Shown here: positions 48,330-57,654 of the stretch, one piece after another
How the letters are laid out: every line of letters starts with the position of its first letter
Position numbering within the stretch: position 1 is the first letter of the stretch
Assembly: GCA_015680685.1 (NCBI GenBank)
Contig: MNCI01011044.1
Span: forward strand, 572,105-636,104
Reading direction: 5' to 3'
DNA: 64,000 bases
Source of the DNA: Gnetum montanum
Lineage: Eukaryota; Streptophyta; Gnetopsida; Gnetales; Gnetaceae
The notes under the pieces: generated by a model
Told to the model about the DNA's origin: nothing
Seen by the model: the letters and a program-made list of their open reading frames with translations, nothing else
Databases searched by the model: none
Position numbers and translations under genes: made by a program

Positions 48330-49350
48330 TAGAATCCCCTTTAGCTAAAGGCTTTACAAAAAGGCATGGAGTATGTCTTCCTAAATAATGGTAAGCCAAT
48401 CATCATCAATGCCACAGTTTCTCCTGAACAAAAGAAGAAGCTACTGGAAGTTGTGAACAAATGGCTAACAACCTTTAAGTGGTTATATCATGAGCTTATT
48501 GGAAGTGATCCAAGGATATGCTAACATAGAATCTACATAGAATCCTCCACCAAACTAAAAAGATAATTGTAGAAATTCTTGAATTCCAAGCTCAAGAAAA
48601 TTGTCAAGGAGGATATTGAACAACTACTCAAGGTACGGTTCATTTATCCCATTTTGGATAGTGAGTGGATTAGTCCACTTGTTATAGTTCCAAAGAAAGG
48701 AGGGAATTGGATGGTATATACTAATTTTAGGCTGTTAAACATGGCAACGTATAGCAATCACTATGTAAATTAGGTTTTGGATATAATAGTGGGGCATTGC
48801 TATGATAGCTTTTTGGCTGGTTATAGTGGCTATAAACACATCCATATTACAATAGAGGACTAGGCAAAAACAACATTCATAAGTCCTTGGGGAACGTTTT
48901 CATAGAAGAAGATGCCCTTTGGCTTGTGCAATGCTCCTTCTACTTTCCAATTGTTTAGTCCTCAACATATTCCAATAGTAAATTGGTAACAAGGTGGAAG
49001 TCTTCATGGATGACTTCTCCACTTACAAGGCTGCTTTTAAGCAAGCCTTGGACTATCTAGAGAAAGTGCTCAAAATATGTGTGAAGACCAACCTAAAGAT
49101 CAATTGGAAAAAGAGCCATCTAATAGTCTAAGAAGGCATTATCTTGGGAAACCATATTTAAACAAAAAGGATTGAGGTAGACCTGAAAAAACTAAGGATT
49201 ATCCAAGAAATTATCAGATAACTAGATATTGTATAAGATATGAAAACATTCCTTGGACAAACTAGTTACTATAGGTGCTTCATCAAGATTTTGTCAAAGA
49301 TTTCTAAGGCATTGGTGGAGCTGACAAACAAAGATGTACCATTTTTTTGG
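48330..49350 (+). pseudogene. gypsy-3 reverse transcriptase relic
   Basis: Upstream linker 'GMEYVFLNNGKPIIINAT' (about 48367-48420), then RT: 'LKKIVKEDIEQLLKVRFIYP' (within the open stretch 48579-48773), 'SPLVIVPKKGGNWMVYTNFR', 'FLAGYSGYKHIHI' (about 48812-48850; Asp of the usual 'DGYSGY' is Ala), 'MPFGLCNAPSTF' (about 48909-48945) and the catalytic 'VFMDDFSTY' with both Asp intact (MDDF codons at 49006-49017). Thumb region continues with stops to about 49350. It is the same family as the gypsy-2 RT. Confidence 0.88.
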
Positions 49351-49379
49351 ACAAAGGAATGTAGGCATGCATTTCAACA

Positions 49380-49800
49380 CCTAAAGTAAAAGCTTGTAGA
49401 AACTTCCATTCTACGAGTACCTGACTAGTCTAGACCCTTCCATATCATGATGGATTCATCTAACAATGCCTTAGGGGTTGTGCTTACATAGTTGGATGAT
49501 TAGAAACATCTATATTACATCCATTGTGCAAGTAGGAGCATTGTGGCTTCATAGCTTAATTACGTCATCATTGAATAAGAACTCATGGTCGTGGTGTATG
49601 TTCTAGAGAAATTTAGACACTATGTGCTTTGGATATAAAGTGTTTATACACATTGACCATAGTGCTACAAGGTTCCTTATGAACAAGCAAATGGTAATTC
49701 TCCATGTCATATGGTAGTTAGTGATCTTACAAGAGTTTTATCTAACAATGATGGATAGAAAGGAGACTAAAAATATGATGACTAATAACCTACCTTTCTT
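49380..49800 (+). pseudogene. gypsy-3 RNase H relic
   Basis: Readable blocks: 'FHIMMDSSNNALGVVLT' (about 49439-49490, first Asp present), 'HLYYIHCASRSIVAS', 'ELMVVVYVLEKFRHYVL' (about 49580-49630, the catalytic Glu kept) and then the region equivalent to 'TDH' and 'DHLSR', which is shifted and broken. A one-base shift after 'RHYVL' changes frame. Degraded more than the gypsy-2 copy. Confidence 0.75.
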
Positions 49801-49919
49801 ATGATGGGACAATAATGAGGAGGAGATCCTACTATCTGACTAGGTTTCTAACAAACTCCTCTTTGCTAGTGTTGTTATTGAAGAAGAACCTAAAAACGTT
49901 AACTAGTACAAGGACATCC

Positions 49920-51130
49920 TATCCTATCTACTTACATAGGAGATGCCATAGGGGTTGGACCACAAAGAGAAATAATAGTTTCTTCACCAAGCCAAACACT
50001 TTATGGATATCAATGATAACCTTTACAAGGTTTGCATGAATGACCTCGTATAATGGCATGTCCTTGATGTAGATCAACATGTCTTCTCTAAGATGAACAT
50101 GAGGGTCCTTTTGGGGGCCACTCTGTAGAGAGGCAAATAATCATTATGATCCTCATGGTTTGGTACTATTGGTATACACTCTTTAGGAATGTACATAACT
50201 TTGTCTACTCTTATGATAGATGCCAACCTGATGGGGAGATGACTACTTGTATGAAAGGGTTCCAATAATAGATCCAATCATTGGAGCCTTTTGATCTATG
50301 AGGAATTGACTTTATGAGACCTATTAAACCCATGTATAATGAAAAGGTTTATATAATTGTAGTTGTTGACTATTGTATGAAATGAACTAAAGCTACAACT
50401 ATCATCAACTATAGATCATTTATGATGGCCTAATTTGTACAATAATATGTTGTAAATAGGTTTGATGTTCCAAGGGCACTTATTTCTAATAATGGTGCAA
50501 ATTCTATGGATGTCACGTTTTGAAAACCTATGTAATACTAAGGGTTGAGCATAAATTAACAACTCCATGCAAAAATAACAAGGAGATAACCAAAATACTA
50601 ACATGAATAGTTAGTAAATATAGGAGGGACTAGAGATCTAAACTTAATAATGCTCTTTGGGCTTATCATTCAACATGGAAACTTCCTATAGGATACTCTC
50701 CCTATGAGTTTGTATATGGAAAGTTCCCAAAGCTTCTTATCCAAGCATTTTTCTATATACTTTTAATTGCAGGTGACATAGACTTGGACCTAAGACTAGT
50801 AGAAAAAGAAAGATTAATGAGCCTAAACATGCTATATGAGAACCAATTAGTGGCCCTATCATCAAATGAAGTGCACAAGGAATAAAATAAATAGTAATGA
50901 CATGACCTTAGGATTAGAAAAGTTAAGTTTCAACTAGGTGCTAAGATGCTCTACTGGAATCCCATGCATATTCCTCAATGAAAAAAATTTCAAACACTAT
51001 GGAAGGGACCTTACATTATTAATGAAATATTTTCTTTTGTAATCATGATGATCTACCACCTTGAGATTGTAAATAAAAAATTATTAGTTAATACTCAATA
51101 AATAAAGCCTTTCCATGAAGAAAAAGTAAC
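49920..51130 (+). pseudogene. gypsy-3 integrase relic
   Basis: Zinc region: a GH-like start then 'WYYWYTLFRNVHNFVYSYDR' (about 50160-50220; one Cys of the CxxC is Tyr). Core: 'GIDFMRPIKPMYNEK' (about 50299-50345, first Asp kept), 'VDYCMK', 'ALISNNGANSMDVTF' (about 50475-50520; the second Asp is Asn), then a shift and 'NNKEITKIL' (about 50571-50600). The C-terminal part 'LNNALWAYHSTWKLPIGYSP' type and 'YEFVYGKFPKLLI' is well preserved to about 50750, and a weak tail runs to 51130. No chromodomain seen. Confidence 0.85.
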
Positions 51131-53135
51131 TAGTGGATACAATGCCTCAATAGATGGCCAAGCATGCTTAATCTTTTAGATCTTCAACTTCTAAATTAGT
51201 CATGGGGAAGATAGCCATCCATGCTTAGATTCAACAAAGTAGCTTCTCAGCTTTTAAATTTTTTTTTACACCATATTTGGTATGTTTTTCATTTTCTTGG
51301 GTATTTTATAGTTTTTCTATAATTTACTTTATTTGAATTCCTTCTTATATTTTTTTCCTTTTTCTTTATTACCATTAGGACTTGTTGCCAAGATAAAACT
51401 ACTTATTAATGGTGGTTTAAAACTTTATTGATTAATTGATTGAAAAATGAATGGATTTTATTTTATAATTTTGATGTTTACTAATGGGATATTGATTCTT
51501 TTCATGTTAATAGGTAGCAAGTCCATGTCATCCATCACTTTACTCAACTCTATGGTGTTACCTCATTTTGAAAATTTGAGGTTCCTTTCTAATAAAAATT
51601 TATAACCAATTGGAAACCTTTGTACTCTTCAAAATTAGGTTGAATTAAGTGGATAGAAAATGGTGTGACTTTAAAGGGATTTGTCACTTTTGTGCCTACC
51701 TATCATTTGATGTACATGAGTATTTTCATGGATTTATTATAATTCCACTATAGACTAATAAATAAGAAGCAATGTCTTTACATGGTGTTGTTTCCACTTG
51801 AAAAAAATGGGAATTTAAAGAACACTACTTAGAAAAAATAATGGGCTACAACCATTGGTTATGGGATTATAAAGACATGTTACCCATGCCTAAAGATACC
51901 CCTCTAACAAAGGCCCTCTTCATGTTTTGATTCTCTTTTCTTCTTCTTTAGGAATTGTGAGTGGTCTATGGGGATGTTCTTATCTCTTGGAGGATGGAAA
52001 GCTCTAAACTATTGATGCAAATTCACTAGAAATGGATGGTCATGATTTCGACTAAGCAAGGAGGTTCTTAGATCATAATTAATCACAAATTCCACAAGGT
52101 ACTTCATGTGATCACCATGGGGAACTCCATTTTATACTCTCTCTCATCCATCAATTCTTTTCATAAACCACCTCACTACCTCTTTTTATGAATGTTTCGA
52201 TATGTTCATTTAGAAAATATTTGACATTCTTTGATGACTTCTTTGATGATTTGGTATTTAATGGTCCACAATCATTCATCATACTTAGTATCCATGGACT
52301 CCTTGGTTTGAGGGCATGCAAGGGCATTAAGGGAATGAGCCTTCTATGGGGAGGATCCACTTACATACTCCTTGGGTGGGATGGTTAAACTCCTTATCCC
52401 TTCACCATTTTTTATTAAAAATTTACATTTTTCATTGCAATACATCCAATTTTTGTCCTTTTTGGAACATTAAATCTCCTATAAATCTCCATTTGCAATT
52501 TATTCCAAGTCATCTTCAAGCATTTTCCATTATTCTAGGATTTTTTGGCTTCCTCTGGACTCCAATTTCATAGAAAAGATCCTTTTCTACACTTAGTTTT
52601 TGATGTGGAAAAATTTTGGGCTTGATTTGTCAACACGTTTCCATAGACACAACACAAAAATACTATATATGTGCATTGACACTTAGCCATTTTTTCACAT
52701 TATCTCATAAATACCAAAGGAGGTTTTGTAATTTTTAGAGCCCAAAGCCTTCCCAAGTCCATAACGTTCTCACCACTTATCCAAATCATTTTGTTCTTCA
52801 ATCTTGTAGCTACTAGAGGTGAGCTTTACTTCATGGGGACCACCAATCATATGTTTTTGACAATTTTTTTTTGAAATTTTTCTAACTTCCACAAGGTTTA
52901 AATATAAAATGATATTATCGATCACTAACCCATGTAAGTTAAACCTTACCAACAAGCTTTTGTAGTTATTCAAATGAAATAATATGAAAATAATTAATTC
53001 ACCATAATCACAACTTAGTCTAAATGTAACTGGCCAAGGAGACAAGGCATCAAAGTGACCTAAGTTAGACATTAAAAGCTAATCCTTGGTTATGTTGTAG
53101 TTAAAAATGGTACTAAGACCCAAAACACTATAAGT
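51131..53135 (+). other. gypsy-3 post-integrase region, before the nested insertion
   Basis: Stop-dense part of the gypsy-3 3' region. Blocks near 51879 and 52346 match the equivalent region of gypsy-2. Small ORFs at 52188-52388 and 52770-53072 have no known domain. Confidence 0.5.
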
Positions 53136-53140
53136 AGAAG
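53136..53140. repeat. Target-site duplication of nested copia (left)
   Basis: AGAAG, repeated exactly at 57650-57654 on the other side of the copia element. Confidence 0.9.
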
Positions 53141-54003
53141 TGTTATAATCAGATGTGAGAACACACTACAAATGCTCTAGAGAAATTATTAGAACCCTAC
53201 AAATTTGAATAAATCATTAGAGGCAAAATATTGCACTGTAGCAAGTCAAGAAACACTATAAATCACTCTCAAAACTTTCTAAACTCTAGCAAACATTTGC
53301 TATGATAACAAGATGAAAGCATAATGAAAATAGTAAAAATAGCACAAGAACACAGATAGTTATGTGGTTTGGGTCCTTTTTACCCTACTTCCACAATAAT
53401 GTTGATTTGCCTTATATTCTTCTCAAATCTTCAAGACACAAGTCATCCTTGTAACTTTTTCAAACACCCAATCTATTATTCCAATAGATCTTAGATCAAC
53501 ACCAACAAGACTCATGTCTCCAAGGTAAAACCTTGATACAATGCTTTCACTTCAAAGCACACACTAAAGGCTACCCCAAGCCTTCTATTTATGAAGAAAC
53601 ATGAGGACCAAACCCCAATCATAATACATGTGGGATAAAACACCACCATTAATGATCGTAACCATCATCATTAATGATTATAACCACCACCATTAATGAT
53701 TATAACCATCATCATTAATAATTGTAACCACCACCATTAATGATTGTAACCACCACCATTAATGATTGTAACCATCATCATTATTAATTGTAACCACTAC
53801 CATTAATGATTGTAACTGCCACCATTAATGATTGTAACCAACATCATTAATAATTGTAACCATCACCATTAATGATTTTCACCACCACCATTAATGATTA
53901 TAACCATCAGTCCTAATACATGTAGGATAAAACACATCCCCACATCAAATGCAACATAAAAGGAAATACAAAAATTAATGTATTTATCTACATTTTTCCA
54001 ACA
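53141..54003 (-). repeat. Copia 3' LTR
   Basis: On the minus strand it runs from TGTTGGAAAAATG (54003) to TTATAACA (53141). It includes a 22-bp minisatellite and a TATA-like 'cataaatag' (minus strand, near 53590). It is 2 bp longer than the 5' LTR. Confidence 0.95.
53641..53908. repeat. 22-bp minisatellite inside copia 3' LTR
   Basis: About 12 units of the type 'ccaccaccattaatgattgt' plus 'aa', with 'accatcatc' variants mostly in alternation with 'accaccacc' variants. The array is bracketed by two copies of a short direct repeat around 'taatacatgt' followed by 'ggataaaaca' (53620-53640 and 53915-53935), which fits expansion between flanking repeats. Confidence 0.9.
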
Positions 54004-54015
54004 AACTTCCCCTTG
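54004..54015 (-). promoter_or_regulatory. Copia polypurine tract
   Basis: Minus strand 'caaggggaagtt' immediately precedes the LTR start TGTTGG. This is the plus-strand primer site of the element and is intact in form. Confidence 0.8.
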
Positions 54016-54056
54016 AAAAAAAATCCAACTAGCCTTCAAGAGATGTCAAGTTTTGA

Positions 54057-54960
54057 TTAAGCTTCAGTTATCCAAATTTTTTTTTTGTCCCTGTAAATAT
54101 TCATACCCAGAATTTTCTTTACCTTTCCCAAATCCTTCATAGCAAATTCTTTGCCCATTTCCAATTTTAGACATTTTATTTTTGCTATATCATTTCTAGC
54201 AATTAGCATATCATCAACATACAACAACAACACTGTAAATTTACCTGAAACATCTCCAAAAAAATACACACAGTGGTCTAGGTTGTTTTTTTGATAAGAT
54301 AGCTTCTTCGTGAAAGTATCAAACCTTTTATACCACTGCCTAGGGGCTTGTTTCAAACCATATAAACTCTTTTTTAGTTTACAAACAAGACCTGAACCTT
54401 GTTGTTCTTCATACCATTCTGGCTATTTCATGTAATTTTTCTCCTCCAAATCTCCATGGAGGAATGTTGTTTTTATATCAAGTTGTTTCAACTCTAAGTC
54501 CATGTAGGCCACCAATGATAGCACTAAACATATAGAAGAGTGTTTTACTACTAGAGAAAAAATTTCTTGAAAGTCAATACCTGGTTTCTGTGCATAGTCT
54601 TTCATGACTAACCTAGCCTTGAAACATTTTTCCTCATTTTCCTCTAATTTAATTCGGTATAGCCACCTGCACTCCAAGGGTTTTCTCCCTTTTGGCAACT
54701 AAACTAGCTCCCAAGTTTTGTTCTGTTGGAGTGATTCCCATTCATCATTCATAGTTACCTTCCACTTTGTGGCATCAACACATGTCATGGATTCCTTCAC
54801 TATTTCTGGTTCACCAATATCATTGTAAAGTACATAATTCAATGAGGGAGAGTACCTGTCAGGAGGTTTGGTAGTTCTAGTTGACCTTCTAACCCAGTGA
54901 TACACATCTATAGCTTGTAGTTCATCATCTTCTACCTCATTTTCTTGTTGTCTTGCATTT
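54057..54960 (-). pseudogene. Copia reverse transcriptase, N-terminal part
   Basis: Minus strand from 54960: a Ty1/copia RT in three open pieces. 54905-54699 has the entry block 'ATKWKVTMNDEWESLQQNKT' (the usual pattern is W..AM..E...L..N.TW.LV). 54698-54423 has 'CRWLYRIKLEENEEKCFKAR' and 'LKQLDIKTTFLHGDLEE' (here the usual 'DV(K/N)(T/N)AFL.G.L.E' with the first Asp kept). 54356-54057 has 'KQAPRQWYKRFD' and the catalytic 'LLLYVDDMLIA' (both Asp kept) and ends at 'KKILGMNIYRDKKKIWITEA'. The remaining RT and all of RNase H are absent: the sequence then goes directly to the purine tract. It would have copied element RNA. Confidence 0.92.
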
Positions 54961-55217
54961 TCTCCTTACTATCCGAAGTTATCAGCTTGCTACCATGTAC
55001 TCTCAGCATGTTGTCCAAATTTTCTAGATCTAGAAAACTCATGGATTTCATCATTTTCAATTTCTTTAGTCATGCTAAAAGGAGTCCTTATGCTTTCTGA
55101 ACCATTTCTGTCCTTATCTTTCTTTTGCAACTCACTAAACATCACATTTTCTCTTAATTTAATGTCCTTAATCTCGCTACACATTTCAATTTAGGATCCC
55201 AAAGTTTGAATCCTAAC
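54961..55217 (-). pseudogene. Copia integrase-RT linker
   Basis: A charged linker with 'LRENVMFSELQKKDKDRNGS' and 'EIHEFSRSRKFGQHAEST' (open stretch 55184-54990). At about 55218 a one-base gain in a T run shifts the integrase frame, and other shifts follow, so this linker is not joined in frame. Confidence 0.7.
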
Positions 55218-56177
55218 TCATCTTCTCCATATACAAAAAAATATGCAACTTTTAGCCCTATCCTTCAACTTAGTTCTGTTTTCCTTTGGAATATGCATAA
55301 ATGCCTCACATCCAAAGACTCTTAAATGACTATATGAAACATTTTTACCTTTCCGAAAAACTTCTAGAATAGCATTATTAATTGAAGAATGTGGTGACCT
55401 ATTCACCAAATATTCAGTAGTCATAATTTCCTCTCCCCGAAATGTCTTAGGTAGGCCTGCACCTTGAACCACTATTCTAGCATGATCTAACAATGTTCTG
55501 TTGCATCTTTTAGCAACTCCATTTTCCTGCGGTGTACTAGGAGGGGTATGAATGTGCCTAATTCCTTTGATGTTGCAAAAATTAGAAAATACTTTAGAAG
55601 TGTACTCTCCACCATTATCAATTTGCACACATTTTATTTTCAGACCTGTTTCATTTTCTACTCTTGCAACAAATGTTTTGAAAACTGAAAGCAATTCATC
55701 TTTTAATTTTAGCATATAAACCCAAACCTTCCTTGTACAATCATCTATGAAAGTTACAAAATAAATAGATCCACTAAGAGAAATGGGAGTCATAGGACCA
55801 AAAACATCAGAATAAACCAATTCTAACTTATTTTTCTTTCTACTGTCCAAATCCCTATGAAAGTTTACTCTCCTAGATTTTTGAACTAAACAGTCTTTAC
55901 AATCAGTTTGAGCATAAGAAAATATAGGAATGAGAGTATGATTTTGAAGTACCTTTAAGCTTGACCAGCCAATGTGTCCAAGATGTCTATGCCAAACTTC
56001 ATAATTTTTTGTATCAGAAACTATTGTAATAGAGTTGCACGAATCTTCCATCAATGTATATAAGCTGCCCTCCTTCTTTCCTTTTAGAATGGTAATGATT
56101 CCCTTGGAAATCCTCCAATGTCCACCTCCACTACTAAAATTTAGACTTGAATCATCTAGTTTTGGAACTGAAATCAA
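55218..56177 (-). pseudogene. Copia integrase (GAG-pre-integrase and core)
   Basis: 319-codon open stretch, the longest in the window. The zinc region is intact: 'VWHRHLGHIGWSSLKVLQ' (HxxxH) and 'DCKDC' (CxxC). The core has 'LVYSDVFGPM' (first Asp), 'CVQIDNGGEY' (second Asp) and 'PQENGVAKRCNRTLLDHAR' (Glu), so the DDE set is complete. The usual 'NRT' follow-up is also kept and 'SYSHLRVFGCEAF' is the conserved C-terminal block. It starts within a frame that is continuous with the protease upstream only through stops. It would have cut and joined element ends to host DNA. Not functional now because gag, RT and RNase H are broken. Confidence 0.95.
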
Positions 56178-56774
56178 CTACTTTGTAACTTTAGGAACAT
56201 GTCTAATGTTATCTATTGTCACCTTTGGCATACCTACTTGTTGCAAACTTATACTGGCAATCCAAGAACTTTTAAAACTATTTCATTAGTAGCATATACA
56301 AAAATACATTCAACTTTATGATAAGATGCGAAACAAGACTTCTCTAGACAAATATGAAAGAAGGAACCTAAGTCAATCAACCAGATGTCACTGCTACATC
56401 CATATGCCACCATGGTACAATATTCTTGAATCGGAAAACTAACATTTTCATCAACTACATGTATGTTTGATGTTCCTTCTTCTGACTTCTTCTCCTTTCC
56501 TTTATTTTTCTATGCTTTCCATGCAAAGAAATCCTTCTTCAAATGACCTTTCTTCTTGTAGTATCAACACTCTTGAGTTTGAGTTCTATCATGTGATACT
56601 CATCTATCCATGCTTCTCCCCCTATTTGGGAAATGTCTCCTACTTCTACCTCTTTCCTTTGCTACATGAACATTTCTAGATCTAAAAGACTCATCTACTC
56701 TTCCTTCTACATCCTGAAGGATAGACACAACCAATCTTTCTATTGTTTGTAGACTCTCCATCTATTTAAATCTA
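56178..56774 (-). pseudogene. Copia gag C-terminus and protease relic
   Basis: Minus strand from about 56763: 'MESLQTIERLVVSILQDVEG', then an Arg-rich stretch, then the zinc knuckle at about 56572-56520 as 'C*YYKKKGHLKKDFF': the first Cys, Gly and His are kept, but the second Cys is Tyr, the last is Phe, and a stop replaces a Trp-like codon. About 55 codons on, 'DIWLIDLGSFFHIC' (56384-56343) is the protease active-site loop, with the usual D-S-G as D-L-G. Two or more stops follow before the integrase. The front of gag is missing: this piece begins only about 15 bases after the primer site. Confidence 0.8.
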
Positions 56775-56786
56775 GCTTTGATATAG
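56775..56786 (-). promoter_or_regulatory. Copia primer-binding site
   Basis: Minus strand 'ctatatcaaagc' begins two bases after the 5' LTR and matches the initiator-tRNA-Met type site TGGTATCAGAGC at 8 of 12 positions. Ty1/copia elements of plants usually prime with this tRNA. Confidence 0.7.
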
Positions 56787-56788
56787 GT

Positions 56789-57649
56789 TGTTATAATTAG
56801 ATCTGAAAACATACTACAAATGCTCTGGAGAAATTATTAGAATCCTACATATTTGAATAAATCATTAGAGGCAAAATATTTCACTGTAGCAGGTCAAGAA
56901 ACACTATAAATCACTCTCAAAACATTCTAAACTCTAGCAAACATTTACTATGATAACAAGATGAAAGCATAATGAAAATAGCAAAAATAACACAAGAACA
57001 CAGAGAGTTATGTGGTTCAGGCCCTTTTTACCCTACTTCCACAACAATGGTGATCTGCCTTCTATTCTTCTCAAATCTTTAGGACACAAGCCATCTTTGT
57101 AAATTTTTCAAACACCTAATCTGTTATTCCAACAGATCTCAGATCAACACCAACAAGACTCACATCTCCAAGGTAAAACCTTGATACAATGCTTTCACTT
57201 CAAAGCACACACTCAAGGCTACTCTAAGCCTTTTATTTATGAGAAAACATGAGGACCAAACTCCAATCCTAATACATGTGGGATAAAACACCACCATTAA
57301 TGATTGTAACCATCATCATTAATGATTAGAACCACCACCATTAATAATTATAACCATCATCATTAATAATTGGAATCGCCAACATTAATGATTATAACTA
57401 CCACCATTACTGATTATAACCATAATCATTAATAATTTTAACCACCACCATTAATGATTGTAACTGCCACTATTAATGATTGTAACCATAATCATTAATA
57501 ATTGTAATTGCCACCATTAATGATTGTAACTTCCACCATTAATGATTGTAACCATCAATCCTAATACATATGGGATAAAACATCCCCATATCAAATGCAA
57601 CATAAAAGGAAATACAATAATTAATGTATCTGTCTTCATTTTTCCAACA
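56789..57649 (-). repeat. Copia 5' LTR
   Basis: 861 bp, mate of 53141-54003. Differences from it are mostly C/T or G/A. It contains the same 22-bp array in a different arrangement. The ORFs at 57517-57747 and 57542-57733 cross its end and are not genes. Confidence 0.95.
57289..57558. repeat. 22-bp minisatellite inside copia 5' LTR
   Basis: About 12 units again, with the same 'accaccacc' and 'accatcatc' types but in a different order from the 3' LTR, plus variants such as 'ataatcattaataatt' and 'gccaacattaatg'. Array length is nearly the same as in the 3' LTR. Confidence 0.9.
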
Positions 57650-57654
57650 AGAAG
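57650..57654. repeat. Target-site duplication of nested copia (right)
   Basis: AGAAG, identical to 53136-53140. It marks the point where the copia element entered the 3' region of gypsy-3. Confidence 0.9.

Larger units (their letters stand above)
53141..57649 (-). mobile_element. Nested Ty1/copia element, internally deleted
   Basis: LTRs 53141-54003 and 56789-57649 (863 and 861 bp), 5-bp target duplication AGAAG, primer site and purine tract all present. On the minus strand the internal 2.8 kb holds gag C-terminus, protease, integrase and the first part of RT, in the Ty1/copia order PR-IN-RT. Missing are the gag N-terminal two thirds and the end of RT with RNase H. Counting by eye, the first 280 aligned LTR bases differ at 21 positions, so it is clearly younger than its gypsy-3 host. 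Confidence 0.95.

Noticed and set aside
54057-57600. Functional copia polyprotein
   Set aside because: Integrase is open for 319 codons with its catalytic set, but gag, protease and RT are broken or truncated and RNase H is missing.
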